Shown in pieces: positions 9,662-18,005 of a stretch of 64,000 nucleotides of DNA. Made by a program: the position numbers and the translations under genes. The notes below the pieces were generated by a model that worked only from the letters and a program-made list of their open reading frames with translations, was not told the origin of the DNA and did not search any database. This DNA comes from Caballeronia calidae (lineage in GTDB: Bacteria > Pseudomonadota > Gammaproteobacteria > Burkholderiales > Burkholderiaceae). The stretch spans positions 124,001 to 188,000 of the forward strand of contig NZ_FCOX02000003.1 in the NCBI RefSeq assembly GCF_900044055.2, given 5' to 3'. Position 1 is the first letter of the stretch. Each line of letters starts with the position of its first letter.

Positions 9662-9721
9662 TTGAAGTAAAACTACTTATTTGCGCCTGTATTTTTGTAG
9701 TTTTGCTTGCCACTTTGACAA
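9662..9721 (-). promoter_or_regulatory. Promoter and HexR-like operator of porin copy 1
   Basis: Reading the minus strand, TTGTCA (9716-9721) and TACAAA (9694-9699) with a 16-base gap could be -35 and -10. The -10 overlaps a half site, TTGTAGTT at 9695-9702. Further downstream, plus-strand TTGAAGTAAAACTACTT (9662-9678) matches 13 of 17 positions of the zwf palindrome and contains arms AAGTA/TACTT. An identical 17-mer precedes porin copy 2. Confidence 0.55.
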
Positions 9722-9772
9722 ATGTCGTCCGCCTCCATCAGCGCGTGACGTCGATAACCGGGCGCCCCAAAT

Positions 9773-9808
9773 AAAAAACGGTGCGATACCCTTTCGGGCA
9801 CCGCACCG
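9773..9808 (-). terminator. Terminator of second porin gene
   Basis: On the minus strand a 13-pair stem (two G-U pairs) between 9796-9808 and 9779-9791, with a 4-base loop, is followed by a run of six T. It also separates the two porin transcription units. Confidence 0.82.
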
Positions 9809-9869
9809 ATACGCGCCTCTCGCAGCAGCGTGAAAACTCTCGAAGCTATTTTCTGTTCAGACTCGTCGA

Positions 9870-11018
9870 TCAGAACGAGTGCTGGATACCTGCGTACACG
9901 CCCGTCTGGCTGTGGCCGGGGAACGGGTTGTCCGTCGAGGCAGCCGAGCCGAAGTTGTTGGCGTTCAGGCCGTAGTTCGCGGCCTTGCTGTTCTGCACCG
10001 TCGCGACCTGCAGGTCGAGCAGGGTGCGCTTGGACAGGTTGTACGAGCCGCCGACCGTGTAGATGGTCGCGTTACCCGCGCCGTTGTTGCCGTTCACGTG
10101 GTAGACCGCGGCGATCAGTGCCGCCGCCGGCGTCGCTTGCCACGTCACACCGCCCCACTCGTGATCGAGTGTGGTCGGCTGGCCGGCCAACTGGCCCGTC
10201 ATGCCCGAGGAGCGGATCGCCTGGTAAGCGCCCTGAACCTTGAACTGGCCGAGGAACAGGTTGAACATCGCCGTGTACTCGCGCGAGTACGCGTATGCGC
10301 CGTTGCCGCCGTTGCCGCCGTCGATCGGGTTGTATGCGCCGCCGAGCGTACCGTTCGCCGGGTTGCGGATTTCATCGTACATACCGCGGATCTGGAAGAG
10401 CGGCGACGTGTAGGTGATGTACGCGCCAGCTTCGCGGCCTTGCGGGGTCGTGCCGTTACCGTTCCAGTTCGTCGCGTTGGACAGCGAGTACTGACCGTAG
10501 AAGTCGAAGCCCGCGACCTTCGGCGACTGGTACGAAATGTTGTTGCTCGATTGCGGCCAGTTGCGGCCACGCACCAGCGATGCCGACGACCAGTTCGACT
10601 GGCCGAACGGATCGAAGTCCCACACGCCGTTCGAGATGAACAGCATACGGCCCATCAACAGGGTACCGAACTGGTTGTTCGCCATACCGACCGTTGCCCA
10701 GCGATTGAAGAGACCGCCGCCGCCCGGGCCCTGACCCGTCATGGTGTTGAAGCTGCCTTCCAACTGGAACACGGCGCGATAGCCGCCGCCCAGGTCTTCG
10801 ACGCCCTTCATCCCCCACAAGCTCGTGCCCCAGTCGCCGCTTTCCGCCTTGAAACGGTGCGAACTGCCGGTGGCGGGCGCGCCGGCCGGACCGGTCGGCA
10901 CACCGTTCATGTATTCGAGCCCGGCGTCCAGGCGGCCATACAGCGTCACGCTGCTCTGAGCGTGCGCGACCGCGCTGAACGTCAGCAGTGCTGCCGACGC
11001 GAGCAAAGCTTTCTTCAT
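9870..11018 (-). CDS. Outer-membrane general porin (Burkholderia Gram-negative porin family), copy 2
   Basis: The protein has 382 residues from the ATG at 11018, where GGAGG is well spaced; a much longer in-frame reading upstream is not credible because the signal peptide (MKKALLASAALLTFSAVAHA) would be internal. The mature N-terminus QSSVTLYGRLDAGLEYMNG and C-terminus GVYAGIQHSF are almost the same as in copy 1. It differs mainly by an insertion of a few residues (PIDGGNGGNG) in one loop, which could alter the pore mouth. The pair probably arose by tandem duplication. It has its own promoter region and terminator. Confidence 0.93.
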   Translation of the reverse strand: MKKALLASAALLTFSAVAHAQSSVTLYGRLDAGLEYMNGVPTGPAGAPATGSSHRFKAESGDWGTSLWGMKGVEDLGGGYRAVFQLEGSFNTMTGQGPGGGGLFNRWATVGMANNQFGTLLMGRMLFISNGVWDFDPFGQSNWSSASLVRGRNWPQSSNNISYQSPKVAGFDFYGQYSLSNATNWNGNGTTPQGREAGAYITYTSPLFQIRGMYDEIRNPANGTLGGAYNPIDGGNGGNGAYAYSREYTAMFNLFLGQFKVQGAYQAIRSSGMTGQLAGQPTTLDHEWGGVTWQATPAAALIAAVYHVNGNNGAGNATIYTVGGSYNLSKRTLLDLQVATVQNSKAANYGLNANNFGSAASTDNPFPGHSQTGVYAGIQHSF

Positions 11019-11510
11019 CATCTCCTCCAACCCTGTCAGAAAATGGAACCCAAGTGCTGCTGTGTGGTTCGATGCGAGCGCACCCAACCGAAAATTGTTT
11101 TCAGAGGAAGGACACGCGCGGGCTGTGGTGCTGTGGCGATTCGCGCGTCGTGGGCACGAACCCGACGCCGATCCGTCGATCGGTGTCGTTCCTCTGTTTC
11201 TTTTGGACTTTTGAAGTAAAACTACTTTTTCGGTACTTCGTTTTGGTACTTTCGTTACCAATTTAACAAAATACGTTTTAGCCGCCAAAGAAAATCGACT
11301 CTTCCGGGATGTTTGTGTCAAAAATGCAATGCCCATGTGGTAGGAAAGCTACCCACAGGATGGGAAACGCCCCGCAAAGCCTTATGCCGTCGAGGCTTCA
11401 GCGCGTTGTAAGTTTCAGGGTCAGGTTTGTCGCCTATTGACGCGAACGTGGCGCGGCGCTAGGTCGAAGAGGCGCGGGAAAGAGATTGGCAGGCCCGCGC
11501 GCGGACGCAA
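11019..11510. other. Intergenic region upstream of porin copy 2
   Basis: No gene is credible here. The region contains the porin leader and the operator-like 17-mer at 11211-11227. The stretch beyond 11290, toward the amino acid importer terminator, shows no recognisable element. Confidence 0.55.
11211..11227 (-). promoter_or_regulatory. HexR-like operator of porin copy 2
   Basis: TTGAAGTAAAACTACTT is identical over all 17 bases to the sequence upstream of porin copy 1 and matches 13 of 17 bases of the zwf palindrome. It lies about 195 bp before the start codon. A TTGTTA ... TACCAA promoter-like pair lies just upstream on the minus strand. Confidence 0.5.
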
Positions 11511-11533
11511 AAAAAGCGCCTCGCGGGCGCCTT
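11511..11533 (-). terminator. Terminator of hisQMP-type operon
   Basis: On the minus strand AAGGCGCC pairs with GGCGCTTT (one G-U pair) around CGCGA and runs into a T-tract. It lies about 30 bp after the ATPase stop codon. Confidence 0.75.
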
Positions 11534-11562
11534 TTCTGGAGTGGAAGGTTGCTGGTTGCCGC

Positions 11563-12342
11563 TTACTTCAGGCTGCCCGACAGGAACTGCCTGAGGCGCT
11601 CGCTCTTCGTATTGCCAAAGACGGCATCCGGGTGGCCTTCTTCCTCGATGCGCCCCTGGTGCAGGAACACCACGTGGTTCGACACGTTGCGCGCGAACGC
11701 CATCTCGTGCGTGACGACGATCATCGTGCGGCCTTCCTCGGCGAGCGTCTGCATCACTTTCAGCACTTCGCCGACGAGTTCCGGATCGAGCGCGGAGGTC
11801 GGCTCGTCGAAGAGCATGACGTCGGGATGCATCGCGAGCGCGCGGGCGATCGCCACGCGCTGCTGCTGTCCGCCCGACAGATGCGACGGATACTGCTTCT
11901 CCACGCGCGGCGCGAGGCCGACCTTCTCGAGATACGTGCGCGCGCGCTCCTCGGCTTCCTTCTTCGAGAGCCCGAGCACGTTCACGGGCGCCTCGATCAC
12001 GTTCTCCAGCACGTTCATGTGCGACCAGAGATTGAAATGCTGGAACACCATCGAAAGCTTCGAGCGGACCTGGCGCAACTGCTTCTGGTCAGCCACTTTC
12101 AACGCGCCGTGCTTGTCCTTCACCGTGCGGACTTCGTCGCCGTCGACGAAGATGCGCCCCTGGTTCGGCTGCTCCAGGAAGTTGATACAGCGCAACATCG
12201 TGCTCTTGCCCGAGCCCGACGAGCCGATGATGCTGATCACATCGCCGGCGTTCGCCTTGAGCGAGACGCCCTTCAAAACTTCGTTGCTGCCGTACTGCTT
12301 GTGAATGTCGTCGACGACTAGCTTGTGCTTCTGGGAATTCAT
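11563..12342 (-). CDS. hisP: Polar amino acid ABC transporter ATP-binding protein (HisP/ArgP-like)
   Basis: The 259-residue ATPase has Walker [10 protein letters not shown] near residues 37-45, signature [15 protein letters not shown] near 155-169, and Walker [16 protein letters not shown] right after it. Sequence and length fit the HisP/GlnQ group energising histidine, lysine-arginine-ornithine or glutamine import. It is last of three minus-strand genes, 30 bp after the HisM-like permease, and a terminator follows. The exact amino acid is not decided by sequence. Confidence 0.92.
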   Translation of the reverse strand: MNSQKHKLVVDDIHKQYGSNEVLKGVSLKANAGDVISIIGSSGSGKSTMLRCINFLEQPNQGRIFVDGDEVRTVKDKHGALKVADQKQLRQVRSKLSMVFQHFNLWSHMNVLENVIEAPVNVLGLSKKEAEERARTYLEKVGLAPRVEKQYPSHLSGGQQQRVAIARALAMHPDVMLFDEPTSALDPELVGEVLKVMQTLAEEGRTMIVVTHEMAFARNVSNHVVFLHQGRIEEEGHPDAVFGNTKSERLRQFLSGSLK

Positions 12343-12372
12343 GGACGGTCCTTGGCCTCGCGCGATGGACTT

Positions 12373-13086
12373 TTATTTGCCTTGCGGCCGCAAATACGCG
12401 AGCCAGCGATGCTCGGCGCGGCGGAACAGCCACACGAGCGCGAACGAAATGCAGAGATAGAGCAGGGCGGCGATGCCGAACGCCTCGAACGACTGATACG
12501 TCGCCGAATTGACATCGCGCGCGATCTTGAGGATGTCCGGCACGGTCGCCGTGAAAGCGACGGTCGTCGCGTGCAGCATGAGGATCACCTCGTTGCTGTA
12601 ATACGGCAATGCGCGGCGCAGCGCCGACGGCAGAATCACCCGCCGATACAGCGTGAAGCCCGACATGCCGTACGCGCGCGCCGCTTCGATCTCGCCATAC
12701 GGCGTCGCCTTGATGGCGCCCGCGAAGATTTCGGTCGTGTAGGCGCACGTGTTCAGCGTGAAGGCGAGCAGCGTGCAGTTCATGCCGCTTCGGAAAAACT
12801 CGGCGAGCAGCATGTGATCGCGCACGACCTGCAGGCTATACAGGCCCGTATAGCAGAGCAGCAGCTGCACGTAGAGCGGCGTGCCGCGAAACACATACGT
12901 ATAGAGCCACACCGCGCGCGACAGCAGTCTGTTCTTCGACACGCGCGCGACCGCGAGCGGCACCGAAAGACAGAAGCCGAGGCCGATGGAAATGACCAGC
13001 AGCCACATCGTGATCGCGAGACCGGTGATGCGGTAGCCGTCGGTGAAGAGGTAGTTCTTCCAGTATTCCTGGATGATTTCGATCAT
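12373..13086 (-). CDS. hisM: Polar amino acid ABC transporter permease (HisM-like)
   Basis: A 237-residue inner-membrane protein with about five helices, including TGLAITMWLLVISIGLGFCL near residues 21-40. The EAA-type loop GEIEAARAYGMSGFTLYRRV near 150-170 contacts the ATPase, and the segment FRGTPLYVQLLL is typical of the HisMQ family. It is 27 bp downstream of hisQ on the same strand. With HisQ it forms the heterodimeric channel. Confidence 0.92.
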   Translation of the reverse strand: MIEIIQEYWKNYLFTDGYRITGLAITMWLLVISIGLGFCLSVPLAVARVSKNRLLSRAVWLYTYVFRGTPLYVQLLLCYTGLYSLQVVRDHMLLAEFFRSGMNCTLLAFTLNTCAYTTEIFAGAIKATPYGEIEAARAYGMSGFTLYRRVILPSALRRALPYYSNEVILMLHATTVAFTATVPDILKIARDVNSATYQSFEAFGIAALLYLCISFALVWLFRRAEHRWLAYLRPQGK

Positions 13087-13113
13087 GATCCCTGCCGCTC
13101 TTGAATGGACCGA

Positions 13114-13800
13114 TTAGAGGTCAGCCTTGCGCACGCCGATGGAATAGCGCCGCTCCAGCCAGATCAGCACGAGATTCGAGATCGTGGTGATCGCGAGATA
13201 GATCGCGCCCGCGATCAGCGTGAAGAAGAAGAAACGCAGCGTGCCCTTGCCGGCGTCCTGCGAGGCCTTGACGACGTCCGCGAGACCGATGATCGACACG
13301 AGCGCGGTCGCCTTGACCATCACCTGCCAGTTGTTGCCGATGCCCGGCAGCGCGAAGCGCATCATCTGCGGAAACATGATGCGCGAGAAGGTCTGCCAAG
13401 GCGTCATGCCGTAGGCCGCGCCCGCTTCGAGCTGGCCGCGCGGCACCGAGAGAAAGGCGCCGCGGAACGTCTCGGTGAAATACGCGCCGTAGATGAAGCC
13501 GAGCACCAGAATGCCGGCGAGGAACGGATCGATGTCGATCTGATCCCAGCCCATCGCATCGGTGAAGAGGTTCAGCCAGATTTGTATGCTGTAAAAGAGC
13601 AGCAGCATCAGCACGAGATCGGGCACGCCGCGGATGAGCGTCGTGTAGACGGTGCCGAGACCCGACGCCATCCGGCTTTTCGAGAGCTTCGCCGCCGCGC
13701 CGATCAGGCCGATCACGAAGGCGAACGCGAGCGACAGCACCGCCAGCTTGACGGTCTGCCAGGTGCCCGCGAGGATCAGCGGACCGTAGCCTTGCAACAT
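13114..13800 (-). CDS. hisQ: Polar amino acid ABC transporter permease (HisQ-like)
   Basis: The start at 13800 gives 228 residues, the usual HisQ length, and has AAGGAA upstream; longer readings add an arginine-rich non-conserved tail. The protein begins MLQGYGPLILAGTWQTVKLA and contains LIRGVPDLVLMLLLFY, typical of the family, and the EAA loop GQLEAGAAYGMTPWQTFSRI. It is first in the three-gene unit. No periplasmic binding protein gene is adjacent, unlike the common hisJQMP layout, so one must be encoded elsewhere. Confidence 0.9.
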   Translation of the reverse strand: MLQGYGPLILAGTWQTVKLAVLSLAFAFVIGLIGAAAKLSKSRMASGLGTVYTTLIRGVPDLVLMLLLFYSIQIWLNLFTDAMGWDQIDIDPFLAGILVLGFIYGAYFTETFRGAFLSVPRGQLEAGAAYGMTPWQTFSRIMFPQMMRFALPGIGNNWQVMVKATALVSIIGLADVVKASQDAGKGTLRFFFFTLIAGAIYLAITTISNLVLIWLERRYSIGVRKADL

Positions 13801-14334
13801 GGTGATTCCTTGGTAAGGTGCCTTACGTGCATGGAGTGCGATGGGCGCGGCGCGCGGTGGTCGTCCGCGCGGGATGTTCCGCAGGCCCACGCCCTGGCGG
13901 CAGCGTCCGTGGGTGACGGCGTTGCGCGCGATGCCAAACTATTCATGTTTCTCCTCAGCCGGTGGCGCATTCCCCGCGCGGCTCGGCTGTTCCTTCATCG
14001 GCCTTCTCCGGCTTCGCGGCCAGCGGTCGGTATTCTAGATGGTCAAAATTGCGCGCCGCCGTTGCTGCTAACCCTGCCGTCGTGCGGTTTGCGCGCCGGT
14101 TTTTCCGGTGCCGAATGCCCGGCGCGGGCGATTCGCGGGCGATCGCCACCCGTTGCCATGCCGAAAAGCGCGGTATTTTACCCGAACGCGGGCGGCGCGC
14201 GGGTGAGAAGCCGGAGCTGTCCGATTACATGCATCAGCGGAACAATGTAGTGCCGCCGCGCGCGTTGTTTGAAAGGGGCCGCGCCCTTACATTCTCTCCA
14301 TCGCAAAACAACGCCTTGGGCGGGAGCAAACATC
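13801..14334. other. Intergenic region between hisQ and pirin gene
   Basis: About 530 bp between divergent genes. It should contain both promoters, but I see no clear palindrome, RNA or small gene. Confidence 0.5.
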
Positions 14335-15033
14335 ATGATCGAGATTCGCCGCAGCAACGAACGGGGTCACGCCAACCACGGCTGGCTGGACTCGTATCAC
14401 AGCTTCTCCTTCGCCGATTACTACGATCCGGAGCACATGCACTTCGGCGCGCTGCGCGTGATCAACGAAGATCGCGTCGCGGGCGGGCAGGGCTTCGGCG
14501 CGCATGGGCATCGCGACATGGAAATCGTGAGCTACGTGCTCGACGGCGCGCTCGCGCATAAAGACAGCATGGGCAACGGTTCGACGATCCGTCCCGGCGA
14601 TGTGCAGCGCATGAGCGCGGGCACCGGCGTGCGCCATAGCGAGTTCAACGGCTCGCCGACGGACACCGCGCACTTCCTGCAGATCTGGATCATTCCGGAT
14701 GCGCCGGGCGGCGCGCCGGGCTACGAGGAAAAGCGCTTCACGGACGAGGACAAGCGCGGCCGCCTGCGCGTGATCGCATCGCCGGAAGGCGCGGACGGCT
14801 CGGTGAAGATCGGCGCGAACACGCGCATCTTCGCAGGCCTCTTCAATGGCGACGAGCGCGCGGACTTCGACGTGCCGGCCGGCCGCCGCGTCTATGTGCA
14901 TGTGGCGCGCGGCGCGGTGACGGTGAACGGCGAGGCGCTCGGCGCCGGCGATGCCGCGAAGCTCGAGGACGTGTCGAAGGTCACGGTGGAGAAGGGCGAG
15001 AACGCGGAAGTGCTGCTGTTCGATCTCGCCTGA
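14335..15033 (+). CDS. Pirin family protein (YhaK/quercetinase-like bicupin)
   Basis: The 232-residue protein starts at 14335 with GGGAG upstream. It begins MIEIRRSNERGHANHGWLDS and contains the pirin hallmark stretches FADYYDPEHMHFG, GFGAHGHRDMEIVSYVLDG (His and Glu metal ligands of the N-terminal cupin, near residues 56-75) and SAGTGVRHSEFN. The family holds an Fe-type metal, and some members oxidise quercetin or act as redox sensors. The actual role here cannot be deduced. It is a single-gene unit followed by a strong terminator. Confidence 0.9.
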   Translation: MIEIRRSNERGHANHGWLDSYHSFSFADYYDPEHMHFGALRVINEDRVAGGQGFGAHGHRDMEIVSYVLDGALAHKDSMGNGSTIRPGDVQRMSAGTGVRHSEFNGSPTDTAHFLQIWIIPDAPGGAPGYEEKRFTDEDKRGRLRVIASPEGADGSVKIGANTRIFAGLFNGDERADFDVPAGRRVYVHVARGAVTVNGEALGAGDAAKLEDVSKVTVEKGENAEVLLFDLA

Positions 15034-15052
15034 TCGTCGTCCGAATGTGTCG

Positions 15053-15085
15053 AAGGCCGCGGAGCGTTTGCTCCGCGGCCTTTTT
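15053..15085 (+). terminator. Terminator after pirin gene
   Basis: A perfect 13-bp stem AAGGCCGCGGAGC around GTTT followed by five T. It also faces the convergent Spy-like gene. Confidence 0.9.
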
Positions 15086-15101
15086 CATGCGCCGTGCCGA
15101 C

Positions 15102-15698
15102 TTACGGCTTCGCGGTCGCCGACGCGCCCGCTGCCGCTCCCGGCGCGCCGTCCGGGCCGCCGCGGTGCTTGCCCCAGCGCTCGTGCATCTTCTGCTGATG
15201 CTCGTGCATCTTCGCGAAGTGCTTCTTGAGCGCCGTGCTGACGGTCGTCTTCTGCTGATCGTTCAGCGCGTTGTAGAAGTTGAGCCACGCGGTCGCGGTC
15301 TGCTCGCGCAGTTGCGCGTTCTGCGCCTCGATCTTCTGATGCGCGGCGTGCATCGCGTTCAGATCGAGGATCGGCTGGTTTTCCATCGACTTGAACTGGT
15401 CGTGCATCTGCTTGTGGCTCTCGCGCATCGCCTGATGATTCTGCTTCATCGTGGTGAGCGCGGTCTGCCACAGCTTTTCCTGATCCGCACTCAGCTTCAA
15501 CTGGCCGTGCAGCTCGTCCAGTTGCTTCTGCATGCGCATTTCCATGCGATGTCCGCCGTGGCCGCCGTGGCCGTCCATCATCGCCGGGCCGCCGGGGGGC
15601 GGTGCGGGCGGCGCGTCGTTCGTGGCGGCGTAGGCCGTGCCGAAGGTCAGCGCGATTGCAGCGGCGGCGGCAGTGAGGATGCGGTATTGCTTGGCCAT
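15102..15698 (-). CDS. Spy/CpxP-family periplasmic protein (LTXXQ-type)
   Basis: The 198-residue protein has a signal peptide (about residues 1-24, ending GTAYA), then a proline/glycine/histidine-rich stretch (PPAPPPGG, HGGHGGHR) that may bind metal. The rest is a long, methionine- and glutamine-rich all-helical domain with two LTxxQ-like motifs, LSADQ and LNDQQ. This matches Spy/CpxP-type envelope chaperones or metal-resistance sensors. AAGGGAG precedes the ATG. It diverges from a CpxR/CpxA-like pair, the usual arrangement of cpxP and cpxRA. Confidence 0.85.
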   Translation of the reverse strand: MAKQYRILTAAAAAIALTFGTAYAATNDAPPAPPPGGPAMMDGHGGHGGHRMEMRMQKQLDELHGQLKLSADQEKLWQTALTTMKQNHQAMRESHKQMHDQFKSMENQPILDLNAMHAAHQKIEAQNAQLREQTATAWLNFYNALNDQQKTTVSTALKKHFAKMHEHQQKMHERWGKHRGGPDGAPGAAAGASATAKP

Positions 15699-15843
15699 CT
15701 TGATACTCCCTTGATTGTTGTCGAAGCCGAAGCCGCGAGGCCTTGATCGATGCGTCAGATGGTGCGTCGAGGTCTTGCGCTTGTCGGTGAGACACAGCGT
15801 AGGGCTTCCCGGCGGTGCCCGTGTTACGGCATCGGTCAGGCTT

Positions 15844-15887
15844 GTTACGCCGGTTTACGCCTCGCTTTCGTCGTAACACCCGGTAAC
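15844..15887. promoter_or_regulatory. CpxR-box-like repeats in divergent promoter region
   Basis: Two 15-base elements resemble the enterobacterial CpxR box GTAAA-N5-GTAAA. One is GTAACACCCGGTAAC on the plus strand (15873-15887). The other is GTAAACCGGCGTAAC on the minus strand (15844-15858). A further GTTAC lies at 15823-15827. They sit between the Spy/CpxP-like gene and the response regulator gene, pointing to autoregulation and control of the chaperone. Confidence 0.6.
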
Positions 15888-15943
15888 CCTTATGGCACGG
15901 CTGTCATCAATCTCGGTCTGACTCACGCGCTAAACTCCATCCC

Positions 15944-16666
15944 ATGACTACGCAAATACTTGTCGTCGACGACGACGCCGAACTGCGCGACCTTCTGCGC
16001 GACTATCTGGTCCGGCAGGGCATCGAGGTATCGGTGCTGCATGACGCCGGCGGTCTCGAACGCCGCATCGAGCGCGAGCGGCCCGATCTCATCGTGCTCG
16101 ATCTGATGATGCCGGGCGTCGACGGTCTCACCGCGCTCAAGCACTTGCGCGCATCCGGCGACGATATCCCCGTCATCATGCTGACCGCGCGCGCGGACGA
16201 CGTGGACCGCATCGTCGGGCTGGAGCTCGGCGCGGACGATTACCTCGGCAAGCCGTTCAATCCGCGCGAACTGCTCGCGCGCGTGCAGGCCGTGCTGCGC
16301 CGCCGCCGCACCGTTCCCTCGGCCGCGCCCGAGCAGCGCGAGCCGTATTCGTTCGGCCGTTTCCGGCTGGATTTCCAGTCGCGCACGCTGCAACAGGACG
16401 ACAAGCCGCTCACGCTGTCCGGCAGCGAGTTCGCGCTGCTCAAGATCTTCGTGAACAACCCGATGCGCACGCTCACGCGCGAGCGCCTGCTCGAACTGCT
16501 GCACGGCCCGGAATACGACGGCACCGACCGCGGCATCGACGTGCAGGTGTGGCGTCTGCGGCGCATCCTGGAGACCGATCCTTCCGCGCCGCGCTTCATC
16601 CAGACGGTGCGGGGACGCGGTTACGTGTTCGTGCCGGACGGCGAGCAAAATGCGCCGGGCAATTGA
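15944..16666 (+). CDS. OmpR-family response regulator (CpxR-like)
   Basis: The 240-residue protein has a receiver domain with acidic pocket DDD at 9-11, phospho-acceptor Asp53 in LIVLDLMMPG, and the conserved Lys in GKPFNPRELLARV. A winged-helix DNA-binding domain follows from about 130, ending IQTVRGRGYVFVP. No good ribosome site is seen before the ATG. The last 17 bases overlap the kinase gene, so the two are translated together. Neighbouring repeats and the CpxP-like gene suggest envelope-stress control. Confidence 0.93.
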   Translation: MTTQILVVDDDAELRDLLRDYLVRQGIEVSVLHDAGGLERRIERERPDLIVLDLMMPGVDGLTALKHLRASGDDIPVIMLTARADDVDRIVGLELGADDYLGKPFNPRELLARVQAVLRRRRTVPSAAPEQREPYSFGRFRLDFQSRTLQQDDKPLTLSGSEFALLKIFVNNPMRTLTRERLLELLHGPEYDGTDRGIDVQVWRLRRILETDPSAPRFIQTVRGRGYVFVPDGEQNAPGN

Positions 16667-17975
16667 CACGCTGTTCGGGCGGCTGGTCGTCATCGTCATC
16701 GGCATGCTGGTGCTGTCGCATGTCGCGTGGTTCGCAATCATCCGCTTCGAGCGCGACAACGTGCAGACGCGCTTCGCCGTCGAGGAAGCCGTGTTCCTCG
16801 TCGAGGCGGTGCGCCAGCACATCGCCAATACGCCGGATCAGCCCTTGCCGCCGCGCGTGCACACCGTGCCGCTCGGTAGCGCGGACGTGCCGAAGCCGCC
16901 CGGCGAGGACATCCCGCCGCCGCTGCAGCGCTTCGTCGAAGACCTGAAAGACCGTCTGCCCGACGGCACCGAAGTGCGCCTGAACGAGCCCGGCGGACCG
17001 CCGAGCGTGTGGGTGCACGGCGCGAAGGACGCGGGTTGGATCGTCGTGCCGGTGCAGCCGTTGCGTCCGCCGCGCTCGCGCGACCGCATGCTGGTGTGGC
17101 TCGCGCTGATTTTCTCGACCGCCGTGCTCGCCGCGCTGTTCGCCGCGTGGCAGTTGCAATCGCCGCTGCGCTCGCTCGCGCAGGCGGTCGCGCGCTTCGG
17201 ACGCGGCCAGCCGACGCCGCCCGTGCCCGAGCGCGGCCCGCGCGAATTGCGCCAGCTCACGCACGGCTTCAACCAGATGGTGCGCGAGGTCTCGCAGACC
17301 GAGAACGACCGCGCAGTGATGCTCGCCGGCGTCGCGCACGATCTGAAGACGCCGCTCGCGCGCCTGCGCCTGCGTGCCGAAATGATGGACGACGAGAAAA
17401 TGCGCGACGGCGTCGTGCGCGACGTCGATTCGATGGCGCATATCGTCGATCAATTCCTCGTCTTCGCGCACGACCGCGCGGACGGCAGCGAGCCGGTTTC
17501 CGTCGACGAGCAATGCGAGCGGATCACGCGGGCGTATCGCGCGGTCACTCCGGGCGCGCAGCCTATCCGCCTGGATCTCGAAGCGGGGCCGGCCTTCGTG
17601 CTGCCCGCGGCCACGCTGGACCGCCTGCTGTCGAATCTGCTCGACAACGCCCACGCGTATGGCGCGCCGCCTGTCGTCATCGAGACGCGGCGGGATGCGA
17701 AGGGGTGGGTGCTGTCGGTATCCGATCACGGCAAGGGCATCGCGCCGGACGATCTCATCAAGGCGAGCCGGCCGTTCGTGCGGCTCGATCCGGCGCGCGG
17801 CGGCAGCGGTCACAGCGGGCTCGGGCTCGCCATCGTGGAGCGGCTCGCGCGGCGCGCGGGCGGCGAGTGCGAGATCGGCAATCGTGCCGGGGGCGGCCTG
17901 CAAGTCGCGATGGTCTTTCCGTTCGACATCGCTTCGCGGACGGTGGAAGAACGCCGCGAAGAGCGCGCGCTGTAA
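16650..17975 (+). CDS. Sensor histidine kinase (CpxA/EnvZ-like)
   Basis: The 441-residue inner-membrane kinase has one helix near residues 8-28, a periplasmic sensor segment rich in proline (about 30-145), and a second helix (MLVWLALIFSTAVLAALFAA). A HAMP linker comes next, then the H-box VAHDLKTPLARL with phospho-accepting His230. ATP-binding motifs follow: N-box LLSNLLDNAHAYG, G1 DHGKGI and G2 SGLGLAIVERL. It should phosphorylate the overlapping response regulator in response to an envelope signal. Confidence 0.94.
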   Translation: MRRAIDTLFGRLVVIVIGMLVLSHVAWFAIIRFERDNVQTRFAVEEAVFLVEAVRQHIANTPDQPLPPRVHTVPLGSADVPKPPGEDIPPPLQRFVEDLKDRLPDGTEVRLNEPGGPPSVWVHGAKDAGWIVVPVQPLRPPRSRDRMLVWLALIFSTAVLAALFAAWQLQSPLRSLAQAVARFGRGQPTPPVPERGPRELRQLTHGFNQMVREVSQTENDRAVMLAGVAHDLKTPLARLRLRAEMMDDEKMRDGVVRDVDSMAHIVDQFLVFAHDRADGSEPVSVDEQCERITRAYRAVTPGAQPIRLDLEAGPAFVLPAATLDRLLSNLLDNAHAYGAPPVVIETRRDAKGWVLSVSDHGKGIAPDDLIKASRPFVRLDPARGGSGHSGLGLAIVERLARRAGGECEIGNRAGGGLQVAMVFPFDIASRTVEERREERAL

Positions 17976-18005
17976 TGGCGCGCTGAATCACCGGGCGGCG
18001 CGGCG

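Noticed and set aside
11019-11336. N-terminal extension of porin copy 2
   Set aside because: It would bury a classical signal peptide inside the protein, and it runs across the putative operator and promoter.
15827-15842. Sigma-54-like CGGCATCGGTCAGGCT upstream of the CpxR-like gene
   Set aside because: Only the GG/GC spacing fits; the TT before GC is missing and the -24 element is poor. Treated as chance.
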